From the NCBI RefSeq assembly GCF_022899355.1, contig NZ_JALJCK010000008.1:248001-312000 (forward strand): DNA of 64,000 nucleotides, written 5' to 3'. This document shows positions 1 to 8,655 of this stretch, in pieces. A model generated the notes under the pieces. That model saw nothing but the letters and a program-made list of their open reading frames with translations, was not told the DNA's origin and searched no databases. The stretch comes from Shinella yambaruensis (GTDB lineage: Bacteria; Pseudomonadota; Alphaproteobacteria; Rhizobiales; Rhizobiaceae). Every line of letters begins with the position of its first letter. The first letter of the stretch is position 1. Position numbers and translations under genes: made by a program.

Positions 1-468
1 CGCGGCATCCCGACGGCGATCGACAATATCCGCATCGACGCCTTCAACGCGGCGCTGAAGGACACGAAGATCGAAGTGCTCGACATGCAATATGCCAACT
101 GGAACCCGGACAAGGGCTTCGAGGTGATGCAGGACTACCTGCAGCGCTTCCCTGAGATCGACGGCGTGTGGGCCGGTGACGACGATGCGGCGCTCGGCGC
201 CATCGAGGCGATCAAGCAGGCTGACCGCAAGAACGTCACGGTGCTCGGCGGTTCGGGCATGAACAAGGTCATCAAGCTTGTCATGGACGGCCACGACATG
301 GTCGATGCCGACATCTTCTACCCGCCGACGCTGATCATCCCGGCGATCGAGCTCGTCACGATGAAATACGCGACGCAGGCCCCGATCAACGGCCGTTACG
401 TGCTCGGCAGCCCGCTGATCACCAAGGACAATGCCGCGGAATACTACTTCCCGGACGCGCCCTACTGA
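1..468 (+). CDS. Sugar ABC transporter substrate-binding protein (C-terminal part)
   Basis: The frame is open from the first base of the window, so the gene is cut at its 5' end and 155 residues remain. The sequence (AFNAALKD, WNPDKGFEVMQDYL, GVWAGDDDAALGAIEA) is the C-terminal lobe of a periplasmic binding protein of the ribose/inositol class (Peripla_BP_4). These proteins capture a monosaccharide or polyol and deliver it to an RbsA/RbsC-type importer. A strong hairpin follows the stop codon, and an RpiR regulator and inositol-type genes come next, so inositol or a related polyol is a reasonable but unproven ligand. Confidence 0.85.
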   Translation, partial: RGIPTAIDNIRIDAFNAALKDTKIEVLDMQYANWNPDKGFEVMQDYLQRFPEIDGVWAGDDDAALGAIEAIKQADRKNVTVLGGSGMNKVIKLVMDGHDMVDADIFYPPTLIIPAIELVTMKYATQAPINGRYVLGSPLITKDNAAEYYFPDAPY

Positions 469-497
469 CAAGCAGGCCCGGAGCACGCCTCCCGGCC

Positions 498-525
498 TCC
501 CGCCATGCCTCCGGGCATGGCGGGA
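498..525 (+). terminator. Hairpin after the binding-protein gene
   Basis: Twelve-base arms TCCCGCCATGCC and GGCATGGCGGGA pair perfectly around a 4-base loop, 30 bases after the stop codon at 468. There is no T tract, so it may be a transcript-end stabiliser or a Rho-assisted terminator rather than a classical intrinsic terminator. Confidence 0.55.
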
Positions 526-564
526 TGCGCCGTTTCCGGGCGAGCGTTGCAGACTTCGGTTTTA

Positions 565-576
565 TGCAATAGTGCA
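565..576 (+). promoter_or_regulatory. Candidate RpiR operator, TGCA-N4-TGCA
   Basis: TGCAATAGTGCA lies about 60 bases before the RpiR-type gene starting at 638. It shares the TGCAATA half with the palindrome before iolD (3983-4000), and the TTGCAA core recurs in the divergent iolG region. Autoregulation is inferred. Confidence 0.35.
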
Positions 577-637
577 AATATGGACCGGCACCGGCTCATC
601 CCGGGTCCGAGACAGTACCATCCGGGGAGTAGGCCGT

Positions 638-1549
638 ATGCCGAGGGTAAAGCAGTCCGATCAGCCGCCGCCGAAGACGGCGAACTACGAGACCTTCGTC
701 AACATCGTCACCGAGGCCTATCCGAACCTGTCCGACCGCTTCCAGCAGGTCGCCCGCTTCATCACGCAGAACCCGAATGTCGTGGCGATGCAGTCGATCA
801 ACGCGATCGCAGAACAGTGCGGCGCGCATCCCTCCATCCTCGTGCGCTTCGCCCAGCATTTCGGCTTTTCCGGCTTCAAGCAGCTCCAGTCGGTGTTCCA
901 GAGCCGCCTGTCGACGGCCGCGCCCGGCTACCGCGAGCGCATCAGCGCGCTCGACGTCGACCTGGAAAAGACCAAGCGCAAGGGCAATCTCGGCTTCCTG
1001 CACGATCTCGTCGTGCGCGACATCGCCACCCTGCAGGAGCTCCTGAACACCACGACGGAGGAGAGCCTGTCGCAGGCGGCGCGCGCGCTGAAGAACGCCA
1101 ACACGATCTTCATCGCCGGCCAGCTGCGCTCCGAGCCGATCGCCAAGTTCCTGCGCTACGTGCTGTCCATGCTGCAGTGCCGGGTCATCCTGCTCGACCC
1201 CGCCGGCGGCCTTGCGCCCGAGATGGCCAAGGTGATGGGCAAGAAGGACGTGCTGGTCGCCATCGCCTTCCGCCACTATGCCAAGGAGGTGGTGACGATC
1301 GCCGATGTCGCGGCCGAGACCGGCACGCCCATCGTCGCGATCACCGACAGCCAGCTCTCGCCGCTCGCCAAGAACGCGGCCGTGCTCTTCACCATCCCGG
1401 AAGACGAATATTCCTTCTCGCGCTCGCTCGCCGCGCCGATGTGCCTGACGCAGACCATCGCCGTGGCGCTCGCCGCCCTCCTGCAGGAGGACAAGAAGGG
1501 CTCGCCCGAGATCCCGACGGTCACGGGCAGGCAGCGGCGCAAGGGCTAA
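638..1549 (+). CDS. MurR/RpiR family transcriptional regulator
   Basis: The protein has 303 aa. The N-terminal RpiR helix-turn-helix occupies about residues 20-95 (VARFITQNPNVVAMQSINAI, then a recognition helix ending FGFSGFKQLQ). A C-terminal SIS sugar-phosphate-binding domain covers about 130-275 (IFIAGQLRSEPIAKFL, VLVAIAFRHY). An in-frame upstream ATG at 431 overlaps the preceding gene; I chose 638 because GGGGAG stands just upstream and homologues begin here. It sits between an ABC binding protein and iolG/iolD, so it probably controls polyol uptake and breakdown in response to a phosphorylated intermediate. TTGCAA-type palindromes in its own and neighbouring promoters are candidate sites. 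Rhizobial IolR proteins are also RpiR-type, but the symbol is not certain. Confidence 0.85.
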   Translation: MPRVKQSDQPPPKTANYETFVNIVTEAYPNLSDRFQQVARFITQNPNVVAMQSINAIAEQCGAHPSILVRFAQHFGFSGFKQLQSVFQSRLSTAAPGYRERISALDVDLEKTKRKGNLGFLHDLVVRDIATLQELLNTTTEESLSQAARALKNANTIFIAGQLRSEPIAKFLRYVLSMLQCRVILLDPAGGLAPEMAKVMGKKDVLVAIAFRHYAKEVVTIADVAAETGTPIVAITDSQLSPLAKNAAVLFTIPEDEYSFSRSLAAPMCLTQTIAVALAALLQEDKKGSPEIPTVTGRQRRKG

Positions 1550-1674
1550 GGCGGTACGCAGGTCGAAATACCGCATAGCGGCTCTGCATCCTCTCCTCCG
1601 TCATCCTCGGGCTTGACCCGACCATGACGAAAGAGAGGCATGCGGCGCTCGGCAGGGTTGCTTTGGGACGCCCT

Positions 1675-2676
1675 TCAGCCGGTGATCTCATCGACCCTGA
1701 CGAAGCGGCCTTCCGCCTTGGAGCGGATGGCGGCCTCGGCCAGCACCAGTGCCTTTTCGCCGTCGTCGAAGGTCACGTCCGGCGTAGCGTTGGCGGCGAC
1801 GCAGCGCAGGAAGGACTTCAGGCCGATCTCGAAGGCTTCGACGTAACGTTCGATGAAGAAGTCGAGATAGGGCTCGCCCGCACCGGTGGCGGCCGCGGTG
1901 AAGCGCTCGACCTGGTGGGCGCGCCGGTTGCCGGAGATCAGCATGCCCTTCGCGCCGAACAGCTCGACGCGCTGGTCGTAGCCATAGGCGGCGGCGCGGG
2001 AATTGTTGATGTGGCAGAGCTTGCCGCTTGCGGTGCGCAGGATGATCATCGTGGAATCGACGTCGCCGAATTCCGCGAGCGTCGGGTCGACGAGCGTGCT
2101 GCCGGTGGCGAAGACCTCGGCGGGTTCCTCGCCCAGCATGAAGCGGGCAAGGTCGAAATCGTGGATGGTCATGTCGCGGAAGATGCCGCCGGAGACCTTG
2201 AGATAGTCGCGCGCGGCAAGGCCCGGGTCGCGGGAAGTGATGATCACCTGCCGCAGATCGCCGATCTCGCCGGCGCGCACCGCATCGCGTGCGGCCCGGT
2301 GGCCGGGATCGTAGCGGCGGTTGAAGCCGATCTGGACGGGCCGGTCGAAGCCGGCGATGGCCTTGCGGCAGGCGACGACGCGGGCAAGCGAAAGGTCGAT
2401 CGGCTTTTCGCAGAAGATCGCCTTTCCGGCGCGCGCGGCGGCCTCGATGAGGTCGGCATGGGTGGCCGTGGAGGTGGCGATCAGCACGGCGTCGGCAAGG
2501 GCGATCGCCTCCTCGGCGCTGGCGGCGACCGGGCAGCCGTAGCGCCGGCCGATCTCCCCGGCGGCGGCGGTGACCGGGTCGTAGACGGCGGCAAGCGCCG
2601 CACCCTCGGCGCGGGCGATGGTGGCCGCGTGCATCTTGCCGATGCGCCCGCAGCCGAGCAGTGCGATCCTCGTCAT
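1675..2676 (-). CDS. iolG: Inositol 2-dehydrogenase (Gfo/Idh/MocA family)
   Basis: The protein has 333 aa, normal for IolG/IdhA, and would oxidise myo-inositol to 2-keto-myo-inositol with NAD+ in the cytoplasm. The N-terminal Rossmann fold has LLGCGRIGKMHA (residues 5-16), and the family motif CEKPID carries the catalytic lysine. IGFNRRYDPGH and MTIHDFDLARF are the substrate-domain signatures typical of inositol dehydrogenases. The start at 2676 is supported by GAGGAGGAA just upstream; a longer open frame to 3774 is only a shadow of the opposite gene. It is divergent from a second Gfo/Idh/MocA gene and convergent with the RpiR regulator. Confidence 0.88.
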   Translation of the reverse strand: MTRIALLGCGRIGKMHAATIARAEGAALAAVYDPVTAAAGEIGRRYGCPVAASAEEAIALADAVLIATSTATHADLIEAAARAGKAIFCEKPIDLSLARVVACRKAIAGFDRPVQIGFNRRYDPGHRAARDAVRAGEIGDLRQVIITSRDPGLAARDYLKVSGGIFRDMTIHDFDLARFMLGEEPAEVFATGSTLVDPTLAEFGDVDSTMIILRTASGKLCHINNSRAAAYGYDQRVELFGAKGMLISGNRRAHQVERFTAAATGAGEPYLDFFIERYVEAFEIGLKSFLRCVAANATPDVTFDDGEKALVLAEAAIRSKAEGRFVRVDEITG

Positions 2677-2700
2677 GGTTCCTCCTCGGAATGTATGGAT

Positions 2701-2770
2701 GGCTTGCAAAAAAAGTTGCGCATATGAAATTTCGTCAATATTAATTCTGCCGGGAGCGCTTTTGCAAGCC
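2701..2770. promoter_or_regulatory. Divergent iolG/oxidoreductase control region with paired inverted sites
   Basis: The arms GGCTTGCAAAA (2701-2711) and TTTTGCAAGCC (2760-2770) are a perfect 11-bp inverted repeat separated by 48 bases of AT-richer DNA, between two divergent dehydrogenase genes. The TTGCAA core matches the palindrome before iolD. A dimeric regulator bridging both arms, most simply the RpiR protein at 638, is inferred. Confidence 0.5.
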
Positions 2771-2805
2771 CGTTTCGGACGGGACAGAATCTGGAGGAGG
2801 AGAGC

Positions 2806-3981
2806 ATGGCGGAATTTCCCTTGGCCGGGCGCCGTTTGCGGCTCGGCGTCATCGGCGGCGGGCAGGGCAGCTTCATCGGCAAGGTGCATGCGCGCGGCGC
2901 GCGGCTTTCGGGCCGCTGGGATGTGGTGGCGGGCGCGCTGTCGTCCCGCCCGCAGGTGGCGCAGGAATCCGGCCGCGCCTGGCTCCTTGCGGAGGATCGC
3001 ATCTATACCGACTACCGCGTGATGGCCGAGCGCGAGGCGGCGCGGCCGGACGGCATCGACGCCGTGGCGATCACCACGCCCAACAATTCCCACCATGCCA
3101 TCGCCGTCGCCTTCCTGGAGAAGGGCATCGACGTCATCAGCGACAAGCCGCTGACGACGACGCTCGAGGATGCGCTCGACCTGGTGCGCCGGCAGAAGGA
3201 GACGGGCCTCGTCTTCGGCGTCACCTATGCCTATGCCGCCTCCGCCATGGTGCGCCAGGCCCGCCAGATGATCGCGGAAGGCGCGCTCGGCAGATTGCAG
3301 CAGGTGCATGTCGAGTATTTCCAGGAATGGGCGCTGACCCCGCCGAGCGAGGCCGGTGCCGGCGCCCAGTGGCGCGTCGATCCCGCCATTGTCGGCCCCA
3401 CCTTCACGACCGGCGACATCGGCACCCATTGCCACCATCTCGGCGCCTTCGCCTGCGGCCGCCCCGTCACCGCCGTGCGGGCGGAGTTCCACACGCTCGG
3501 CCCGCCGAAGGCGCTGGAGGACACGGCCTTCATGCATGTGCGCTACGAGGGCGGCATTCCCGGCACCATCATGATCTCGCAGGTCGCGCCCGGCGCCCAT
3601 TGCGGCCTGCGCATCCGCGTCTTCGGCGACAGGGCGAGCCTGGAATGGAACCAGGAGGAGCCGGAGCTGCTGCACTTCCGCCGTTTCGGCGAGCCGGCCC
3701 GCGTGCTGACGCGCGGCGAGGGCGCAGGCATCGGCACGCATGCGGCGCGTTTCGTGCACATGCCGCGCGGCCATCCGGAGGCGCTGAGCGACGCCTGGGG
3801 CAATCTCTACGAGGAGTTCGCCATCGCCATCGAGGCGCGCCGTCTCGGCCGGACCCTGCCCGAGGGACTGCTCGCCTATCCGACGGTGGTGGACGGCGCG
3901 CTCGGCGTGAAGTTCATCGAGGCGGCGCTCGCCTCCAGCCAGTCGGGCGGCGCCTGGGCGGACTGCACGCTGCCGTCATGA
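2806..3981 (+). CDS. Gfo/Idh/MocA family NAD(P)-dependent oxidoreductase
   Basis: The protein has 391 aa. The Rossmann motif LGVIGGGQGSFIGKVHA is near residue 13, SDKPLTTTLEDA supplies the catalytic lysine, and a C-terminal GFO/IDH/MOCA substrate domain includes TGDIGTHCHHLGAF with candidate catalytic histidines. GGAGGAGGAGAG precedes the ATG. The enzyme should oxidise a sugar or cyclitol in the cytoplasm. Its pairing with iolG and iolD suggests a second inositol isomer or inosose step, but the sequence does not fix the substrate. The gene is divergent from iolG and lies 89 bases before iolD in the same direction. Confidence 0.85.
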   Translation: MAEFPLAGRRLRLGVIGGGQGSFIGKVHARGARLSGRWDVVAGALSSRPQVAQESGRAWLLAEDRIYTDYRVMAEREAARPDGIDAVAITTPNNSHHAIAVAFLEKGIDVISDKPLTTTLEDALDLVRRQKETGLVFGVTYAYAASAMVRQARQMIAEGALGRLQQVHVEYFQEWALTPPSEAGAGAQWRVDPAIVGPTFTTGDIGTHCHHLGAFACGRPVTAVRAEFHTLGPPKALEDTAFMHVRYEGGIPGTIMISQVAPGAHCGLRIRVFGDRASLEWNQEEPELLHFRRFGEPARVLTRGEGAGIGTHAARFVHMPRGHPEALSDAWGNLYEEFAIAIEARRLGRTLPEGLLAYPTVVDGALGVKFIEAALASSQSGGAWADCTLPS

Positions 3982-3982
3982 A

Positions 3983-4000
3983 TTGCAATAAGTATTGCAA
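3983..4000 (+). promoter_or_regulatory. Operator-like palindrome before iolD
   Basis: TTGCAATA and TATTGCAA are perfect 8-bp inverted arms around a 2-bp centre, inside an AT-rich 90-base gap just before iolD. It is the best-formed member of the TTGCAA motif family around the RpiR gene at 638. It also implies a promoter for iolD separate from the upstream oxidoreductase gene. Confidence 0.55.
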
Positions 4001-4070
4001 TAAACAATAATGTAGAATAAAAGTTTCAGACAGTGGCCGGCGCGAAAAGGCCGGCCGAGGGAGGTTTACC

Positions 4071-5912
4071 ATGTCCACCATCCGCCTGACCATGGCGCAA
4101 GCCCTGGTGCGTTACCTGTGCAACCAGTTCACCGAGATCGACGGCAGGCGCGAGCCGCTGTTTCCCGGCGTCTTCGCCATTTTCGGCCATGGCAATGTAA
4201 CATGCCTTTCCGAGGCGCTGGAAGCGGTCAAGGACACGCTGCCGACCTGGCGCGGCCAGAACGAGCAGTCGATGGCGCTTGCCGCGATCGGCTTTGCCAA
4301 GGCGACGCGCCGCCGCCAGATCATGGTGGCGACCAGCTCCATCGGCCCGGGCGCGCTGAACATGGTGACGGCGGCGGGCGTCGCGCACACCAACCGCCTG
4401 CCGGTCCTGCTGCTGGCCGGCGACAGCTTCGTCAACCGCCGGCCCGACCCGGTCATGCAGCAGGTCGAGCATTTCGGCAATCCGACCATCACCGTCAACG
4501 ACGCCTTCAAGGCCGTGACGCGCTACTGGGACCGCATCGTCCATCCCGAGCAGATCATCGCCTCGCTGCCGCAGGCCGTCGCCGTCATGCTGGACCCCGC
4601 CGATTGCGGCCCGGCCTTCCTGGCCCTGCCGCAGGATGTGCAGGAGATCGCCTGGGACTATCCCGAAAGCTTCTTTGCGCCGACGGTCCACAAGGCGCCG
4701 CGCCCGCGGCCGGACCGCGACAGCCTCGCGGAGGCCGTGCGCGTGCTGAAGGCGGCAAAACGCCCGCTGATCATCTCCGGCGGCGGCGTGCGCTATTCGG
4801 GTGCGGAAACGGCGCTCGCCGCCTTTGCCGAAAAGCACGGCATCCCGCTCTGCGAGACCATTGCCGGCAAGGGCACCGTCACCCATGACCACCCGGCCCA
4901 TGTCGGCCCGATAGGCATCGTCGGCTCCACCTCGGCCAATGCGCTGGCGGGCGAGGCCGACGTGGTGCTCGCCGTCGGCACGCGCCTCATGGATTTCACA
5001 ACCGGTTCCTGGACCGCGTTTTCGCCCGACGCCCGCTTCGTCTCGATCAACGCGGCGCGCTGGGATGCCAGCAAGCACCGCGCCGTGGCCGTGGTCGGCG
5101 ATGCGCTGGAGACGGTCGGCGAACTGGAAGCCGCCATCGGCGATTACAGGGCGGATGCCGGCTGGACGGAGAAGGGCAGGCGGGAATTCGCCAGATGGAA
5201 CGAGGCGCTCGACGGCTACCAGAAGCCGACCAATGCGCCGGTGCCGACCTATGCCCAGGTCGTCGGCATCGTCAATGCGAAGGCCGGGGAGCGCGACCTC
5301 CTGATCACCGCCGCCGGCGGCCTGCCGGGCGAGGTGATGAAGAACTGGCGCGTCAAGGCGCCGAACACCTTCGACTGCGAATTCGGCTTCTCCTGCATGG
5401 GCTACGAGATCGCCGCCGGCTGGGGCGCCGCCATGGCCGACCCCACCCGCACGCCCATCGTCATGATCGGCGACGGCACCTACATGATGATGAACTCGGA
5501 CATCTATTCGACCGTGCTGTCCGGCCACAAGATGATCCTCATCGTCTGCGACAACGGCGGTTATGCCGTCATCAACCGCCTGCAGAACGCCAAGGGCACG
5601 CCGGGCTTCAACAACCTCATCAAGGATTGCCGCGTCAAGGAGCCCTTCGCCGTCGATTTCGCCAAGCATGCCGAGGCGATGGGCGCGCTGACGCGCCGCG
5701 TCGACAGCCTTGCCGATCTCGGCGAGGCCGTCGAATGGGCGAAGGGCACCGACCGCACCACCGTCATCACCATCGTCTCCGACGCCTTCACCTGGACCCC
5801 GGGCGATGCCTGGTGGGATGTCGGCGTGCCGCAGGTGAGCGCGCGGGCCGAGGTCAACGCCGCGGCCGCCAACCAGCAGGCCGGCCGGAGGAAGCAGCGC
5901 GTCGGCGTCTAG
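4071..5912 (+). CDS. iolD: 3D-(3,5/4)-trihydroxycyclohexane-1,2-dione hydrolase
   Basis: The protein has 613 aa, full length for IolD, a thiamine-diphosphate enzyme that opens the cyclohexanedione ring in myo-inositol catabolism to give 5-deoxyglucuronate. The pyrimidine-domain glutamate lies in RGQNEQSMALAA (about 65-75). The central domain runs through GPIGIVGSTSANAL. The ThDP-Mg motif starts at GDGTYMMMNSDIYS and ends at the asparagine of VCDNGGYAVINR. GGGAGG precedes the ATG. The partners IolE, IolB, IolC and IolA are absent here, since the next gene is msrC; they must lie elsewhere if the pathway is complete. Confidence 0.92.
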   Translation: MSTIRLTMAQALVRYLCNQFTEIDGRREPLFPGVFAIFGHGNVTCLSEALEAVKDTLPTWRGQNEQSMALAAIGFAKATRRRQIMVATSSIGPGALNMVTAAGVAHTNRLPVLLLAGDSFVNRRPDPVMQQVEHFGNPTITVNDAFKAVTRYWDRIVHPEQIIASLPQAVAVMLDPADCGPAFLALPQDVQEIAWDYPESFFAPTVHKAPRPRPDRDSLAEAVRVLKAAKRPLIISGGGVRYSGAETALAAFAEKHGIPLCETIAGKGTVTHDHPAHVGPIGIVGSTSANALAGEADVVLAVGTRLMDFTTGSWTAFSPDARFVSINAARWDASKHRAVAVVGDALETVGELEAAIGDYRADAGWTEKGRREFARWNEALDGYQKPTNAPVPTYAQVVGIVNAKAGERDLLITAAGGLPGEVMKNWRVKAPNTFDCEFGFSCMGYEIAAGWGAAMADPTRTPIVMIGDGTYMMMNSDIYSTVLSGHKMILIVCDNGGYAVINRLQNAKGTPGFNNLIKDCRVKEPFAVDFAKHAEAMGALTRRVDSLADLGEAVEWAKGTDRTTVITIVSDAFTWTPGDAWWDVGVPQVSARAEVNAAAANQQAGRRKQRVGV

Positions 5913-6011
5913 CCTGCCTGAAGGCGCGGCCGGTCTCCATCGCCATCCTTGCCAGGTCAAGCGTCCGGGTCTATCGACGGTTCCAGGAAGCCATGATGTG
6001 CGAGGACGACC

Positions 6012-6503
6012 ATGCATGAGATCGGGAAAATAGAGGCCGCGGACAAGCCCGCCTTCTACCGCGAGCTGCTCGCCCAGGCCGAGGGGCTGCTGCATGGCGA
6101 GCGCGATGCCGTTGCCAATGCGGCGAACCTCTCGGCGCTGATCTTTGATGCGGTCGACGATCTCAACTGGGCGGGCTTCTACTTCCTCAAAGGCCCGCAG
6201 GAGCTGGTGCTCGGCCCGTTCCAGGGCAAGGTCGCCTGCGTGCGCATTCCGGTCGGCAAGGGCGTCTGCGGCGTCGCCGTGGCGGAGGGGAAAAGCCAGC
6301 TCGTGCCGGATGTGCACGCCTTTCCGGGGCACATCGCCTGCGACGCGGCCTCGCGCTCCGAGCTCGTCACGCCGCTCGTGCGCGACGGCGTGGTGTTCGG
6401 CGTTCTCGATCTCGACAGCCCGTCGCCCGGCCGGTTCACGGCGGAAGACCAGGCCGGCTTCGAGGCGCTCGCCGCGCTCTACGTCTCGGCGAGCGAGGCC
6501 TGA
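6012..6503 (+). CDS. msrC: GAF-domain free methionine-(R)-sulfoxide reductase
   Basis: The protein has 163 aa and a single GAF domain. It should reduce free L-methionine-(R)-sulfoxide in the cytoplasm using thioredoxin. The three cysteines of the family are all present: C76 (KVACVRIP), C86 (GKGVCGVAV) and C110 (FPGHIACDAASRSE), with the spacing seen in E. coli fRMsr (C84, C94, C118). A short hairpin at 6512-6533 ends the gene and separates it from the convergent min operon. It has no evident functional link with iolD upstream. Confidence 0.92.
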   Translation: MHEIGKIEAADKPAFYRELLAQAEGLLHGERDAVANAANLSALIFDAVDDLNWAGFYFLKGPQELVLGPFQGKVACVRIPVGKGVCGVAVAEGKSQLVPDVHAFPGHIACDAASRSELVTPLVRDGVVFGVLDLDSPSPGRFTAEDQAGFEALAALYVSASEA

Positions 6504-6511
6504 AACGGCGA

Positions 6512-6533
6512 ACGCCCGGCTTTTGCCGGGCGT
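6512..6533. terminator. Hairpin between convergent msrC and minE
   Basis: The arms ACGCCCGGC and GCCGGGCGT pair perfectly around TTTT, between the stop codons of two convergent genes. There is no long T tract on either side; it probably serves as a shared transcript end. Confidence 0.6.
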
Positions 6534-6555
6534 CCATCTCGCCTTGTCAGCGGCC

Positions 6556-6819
6556 TTACGCCGCCTTCTTGCCGGCGTCGAAGGGAATTTCGATGTCGAC
6601 GGCGAGCGTCGAGACCTGCGCGCCGCGTTCCATCTTGATGGAGACCTTCTCGTCGTCCACCTGCATGTGCTTGGAGATCGCCTTCAGGATCTCGTCGCGC
6701 AGCTTGTTGACGAGATCGCTGTCGCCGGTGGCGGCCCGCTCATGGGCGAGCAGCACCTGCAGCCGCTCGCGCGCGGCCGGCGCCGACTGGGCGCGGGAGA
6801 AGAAACGGAACAGGTTCAT
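6556..6819 (-). CDS. minE: Cell division topological specificity factor MinE
   Basis: The protein has 87 aa, the usual size. The N-terminal MNLFRFFSR and the anti-MinCD helix [13 protein letters not shown] are diagnostic, and the C-terminal dimerisation domain contains [20 protein letters not shown]. MinE displaces MinC and stimulates the MinD ATPase, so that the division inhibitor oscillates away from midcell. The ATG overlaps the minD stop in an ATGA arrangement, as expected for coupled translation. Confidence 0.97.
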   Translation of the reverse strand: MNLFRFFSRAQSAPAARERLQVLLAHERAATGDSDLVNKLRDEILKAISKHMQVDDEKVSIKMERGAQVSTLAVDIEIPFDAGKKAA

Positions 6820-7631
6820 GCCGCCTTCCTTCCGAAGATCTTGCCGAGGAACGAGCGCTTGTCGCCGGGAATGGTGACCGGCAGGCTTTCGCCCTTGAGG
6901 CGGCGCGTCGCTTCGAAATAGGCGAGCGCCGGGGCCGAGCGGCCGTCGGCGAGCGTCACCGGGGCGCCGACATTGGAGGCGCGCAGCACGTCCATGCTCT
7001 CGGGGATGATGCCGAGCAGCGGGATCGAGAGGATTTCCAGCACATCGTCGACCTTCAGCATGTCGCCGCGCTCGGCGCGGGCGGCATCGTAACGGGTCAG
7101 CAGCAGGTGCTTTTCGATGCGCTCGCCGTTCTCCGCCTTCAGCGTCTTGGAATCGAGCAGACCGATGATGCGGTCCGAATCGCGCACGGACGAGACTTCC
7201 GGATTGGTGACGACGATCGCCACGTCGGCATGGCGCATGGCCAGCGTCGCGCCGCGCTCGATGCCGGCCGGGCTGTCGCAGATCACCCAGTCGAAGGCGT
7301 TCTTCAGGGCGGCGATGACCTGCTCGACGCCTTCGGGCGTGAGGTTGTCCTTGTCGCGGGTCTGGGAGGCCGGCAGCAGGTAGAGCGTCTCGACGCGCTT
7401 GTCGCGGATCAGCGCCTGCGTCAGCTTGGCCTCGCCCTGGATGACGTTGACGAGGTCATAGACGACGCGCCGTTCCGCGCCCATGACGAGATCGAGATTG
7501 CGCAGGCCGACGTCGAAATCCACGACCACGACCTTCTCGCCGCTTTGCGCCAGCGCGGCGCCGAGCGCGGCCGACGACGTCGTCTTGCCGACGCCGCCCT
7601 TGCCCGATGTGACCACGATTACCTTGCCCAT
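6816..7631 (-). CDS. minD: Septum site-determining ATPase MinD
   Basis: The protein has 271 aa. The deviant Walker A motif GKGGVGKTT starts at about residue 10. [14 protein letters not shown] and [13 protein letters not shown] are the Walker A' and B regions. The C-terminal residues before the terminal KKA-type tail form an amphipathic membrane-targeting helix. I start at 7631, where GGAGAGG stands just upstream; an in-frame ATG 39 bases earlier lies inside minC and has no ribosome site. Gene order is minC-minD-minE on the minus strand. Confidence 0.97.
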   Translation of the reverse strand: MGKVIVVTSGKGGVGKTTSSAALGAALAQSGEKVVVVDFDVGLRNLDLVMGAERRVVYDLVNVIQGEAKLTQALIRDKRVETLYLLPASQTRDKDNLTPEGVEQVIAALKNAFDWVICDSPAGIERGATLAMRHADVAIVVTNPEVSSVRDSDRIIGLLDSKTLKAENGERIEKHLLLTRYDAARAERGDMLKVDDVLEILSIPLLGIIPESMDVLRASNVGAPVTLADGRSAPALAYFEATRRLKGESLPVTIPGDKRSFLGKIFGRKAA

Positions 7632-7662
7632 TGACCTCTCCGTTTTATGAACCGCCTTCGGT

Positions 7663-8421
7663 TCAGCCAAGTGTTGCCGCCTTGATGGCTTCGCCTTCCA
7701 GCCAGATCTGCACGGGCTTGCCGCGCAGCTCCGGCTCCATGTCCTCGGCCGTCTTGTAATAGCCGTCGATGGCGATCAGCTCCGCTTCCAGCGTGCGGCA
7801 GAAGATGCGGGCCGAAGCGTTGCCCGTCGTGCCGGCCATCGCACGGCCGCGCAGCGGGCCGTAGACATGGATCGAGCCGCCGGCGACGATTTCCGCGCCC
7901 GATGCGACCGAGCCGACGATGGTGACGTCGCCTTCGGGAAAGAAGATGGACTGGCCCGAGCGGACCGGCCGCGCGACGACCATCGACGGTACCGTGTGCA
8001 TCGGCGGCGGGCTCGCGGGCGCCGCGGCCGTCTCGACGGGCTCGGCCTTTTCGGCCTTGCCGGCCTTCTTCGAAGGCTCTTCCGCCGCCGGTTCCTCGAT
8101 ATCGGCCGCAGGGCGGCCGTCGGTCATGGCCGGCGGCATGTCCGCGCCGAGCAGCGAGGAGCGCGCGCCCTCGATGCCCATGACGCGCACATTGCGGGCG
8201 CTCAGCTGGCCGACGAGTTCGCGAAGCTCCGCCTTCTCGATGTCGAGCCCGTCGACATCGAGCACCACCGGCCGCCGCAGGAAGAAGCCGGCGGAGCGTG
8301 CCGCCAGATCGTCGAGCCGCACCAGCCAGTCCTCGAAGGGCAGCTCCGGGGTCAGCGCAAGCGCGAGGAAGGATCGCCCCTTGAGGCGGATCGGCCGTGG
8401 TTGGGTTAACACGTCAGTCAT
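7663..8421 (-). CDS. minC: Septum site-determining protein MinC
   Basis: The protein has 252 aa. The N-terminal FtsZ-inhibiting domain (residues 10-100) includes KGRSFLALALTPELPFEDW. A proline/alanine-rich linker of about 60 residues follows, then the C-terminal beta-helix MinC domain (VRSGQSIFFPEGDVTIVG, GGSIHVYGPLRGRAMAG). It is activated by MinD to block Z-ring assembly away from midcell. The open frame extends 48 bases further upstream, but 8421 (MTDVLTQ) fits homologues. Confidence 0.95.
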   Translation of the reverse strand: MTDVLTQPRPIRLKGRSFLALALTPELPFEDWLVRLDDLAARSAGFFLRRPVVLDVDGLDIEKAELRELVGQLSARNVRVMGIEGARSSLLGADMPPAMTDGRPAADIEEPAAEEPSKKAGKAEKAEPVETAAAPASPPPMHTVPSMVVARPVRSGQSIFFPEGDVTIVGSVASGAEIVAGGSIHVYGPLRGRAMAGTTGNASARIFCRTLEAELIAIDGYYKTAEDMEPELRGKPVQIWLEGEAIKAATLG

Positions 8422-8655
8422 CTTCGTTAATTTTCGGTTGCTTCGGTGTACCGAGGAAATGGTTAACAAAGGGTTAATTTACAGGTCTGGCTGGCGCGAG
8501 GCATGCGTCCTGAGGCGGCCGTGCAACGGTTCGCGCAGAGCGGGAGAAATCGGGGTTTTCGCGTGTGCGTATTCTGTCTGCCAGCCGGTGAATTTCACGC
8601 AGGAGGGGTGCGATGCGGCCAGTTCCTCTTCTGTAGGCGGGACGCCTTGGCGCTA

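Noticed and set aside
4026..6332. 768-codon minus-strand frame opposite iolD
   Set aside because: Antisense shadow of a complete IolD with ThDP motifs.
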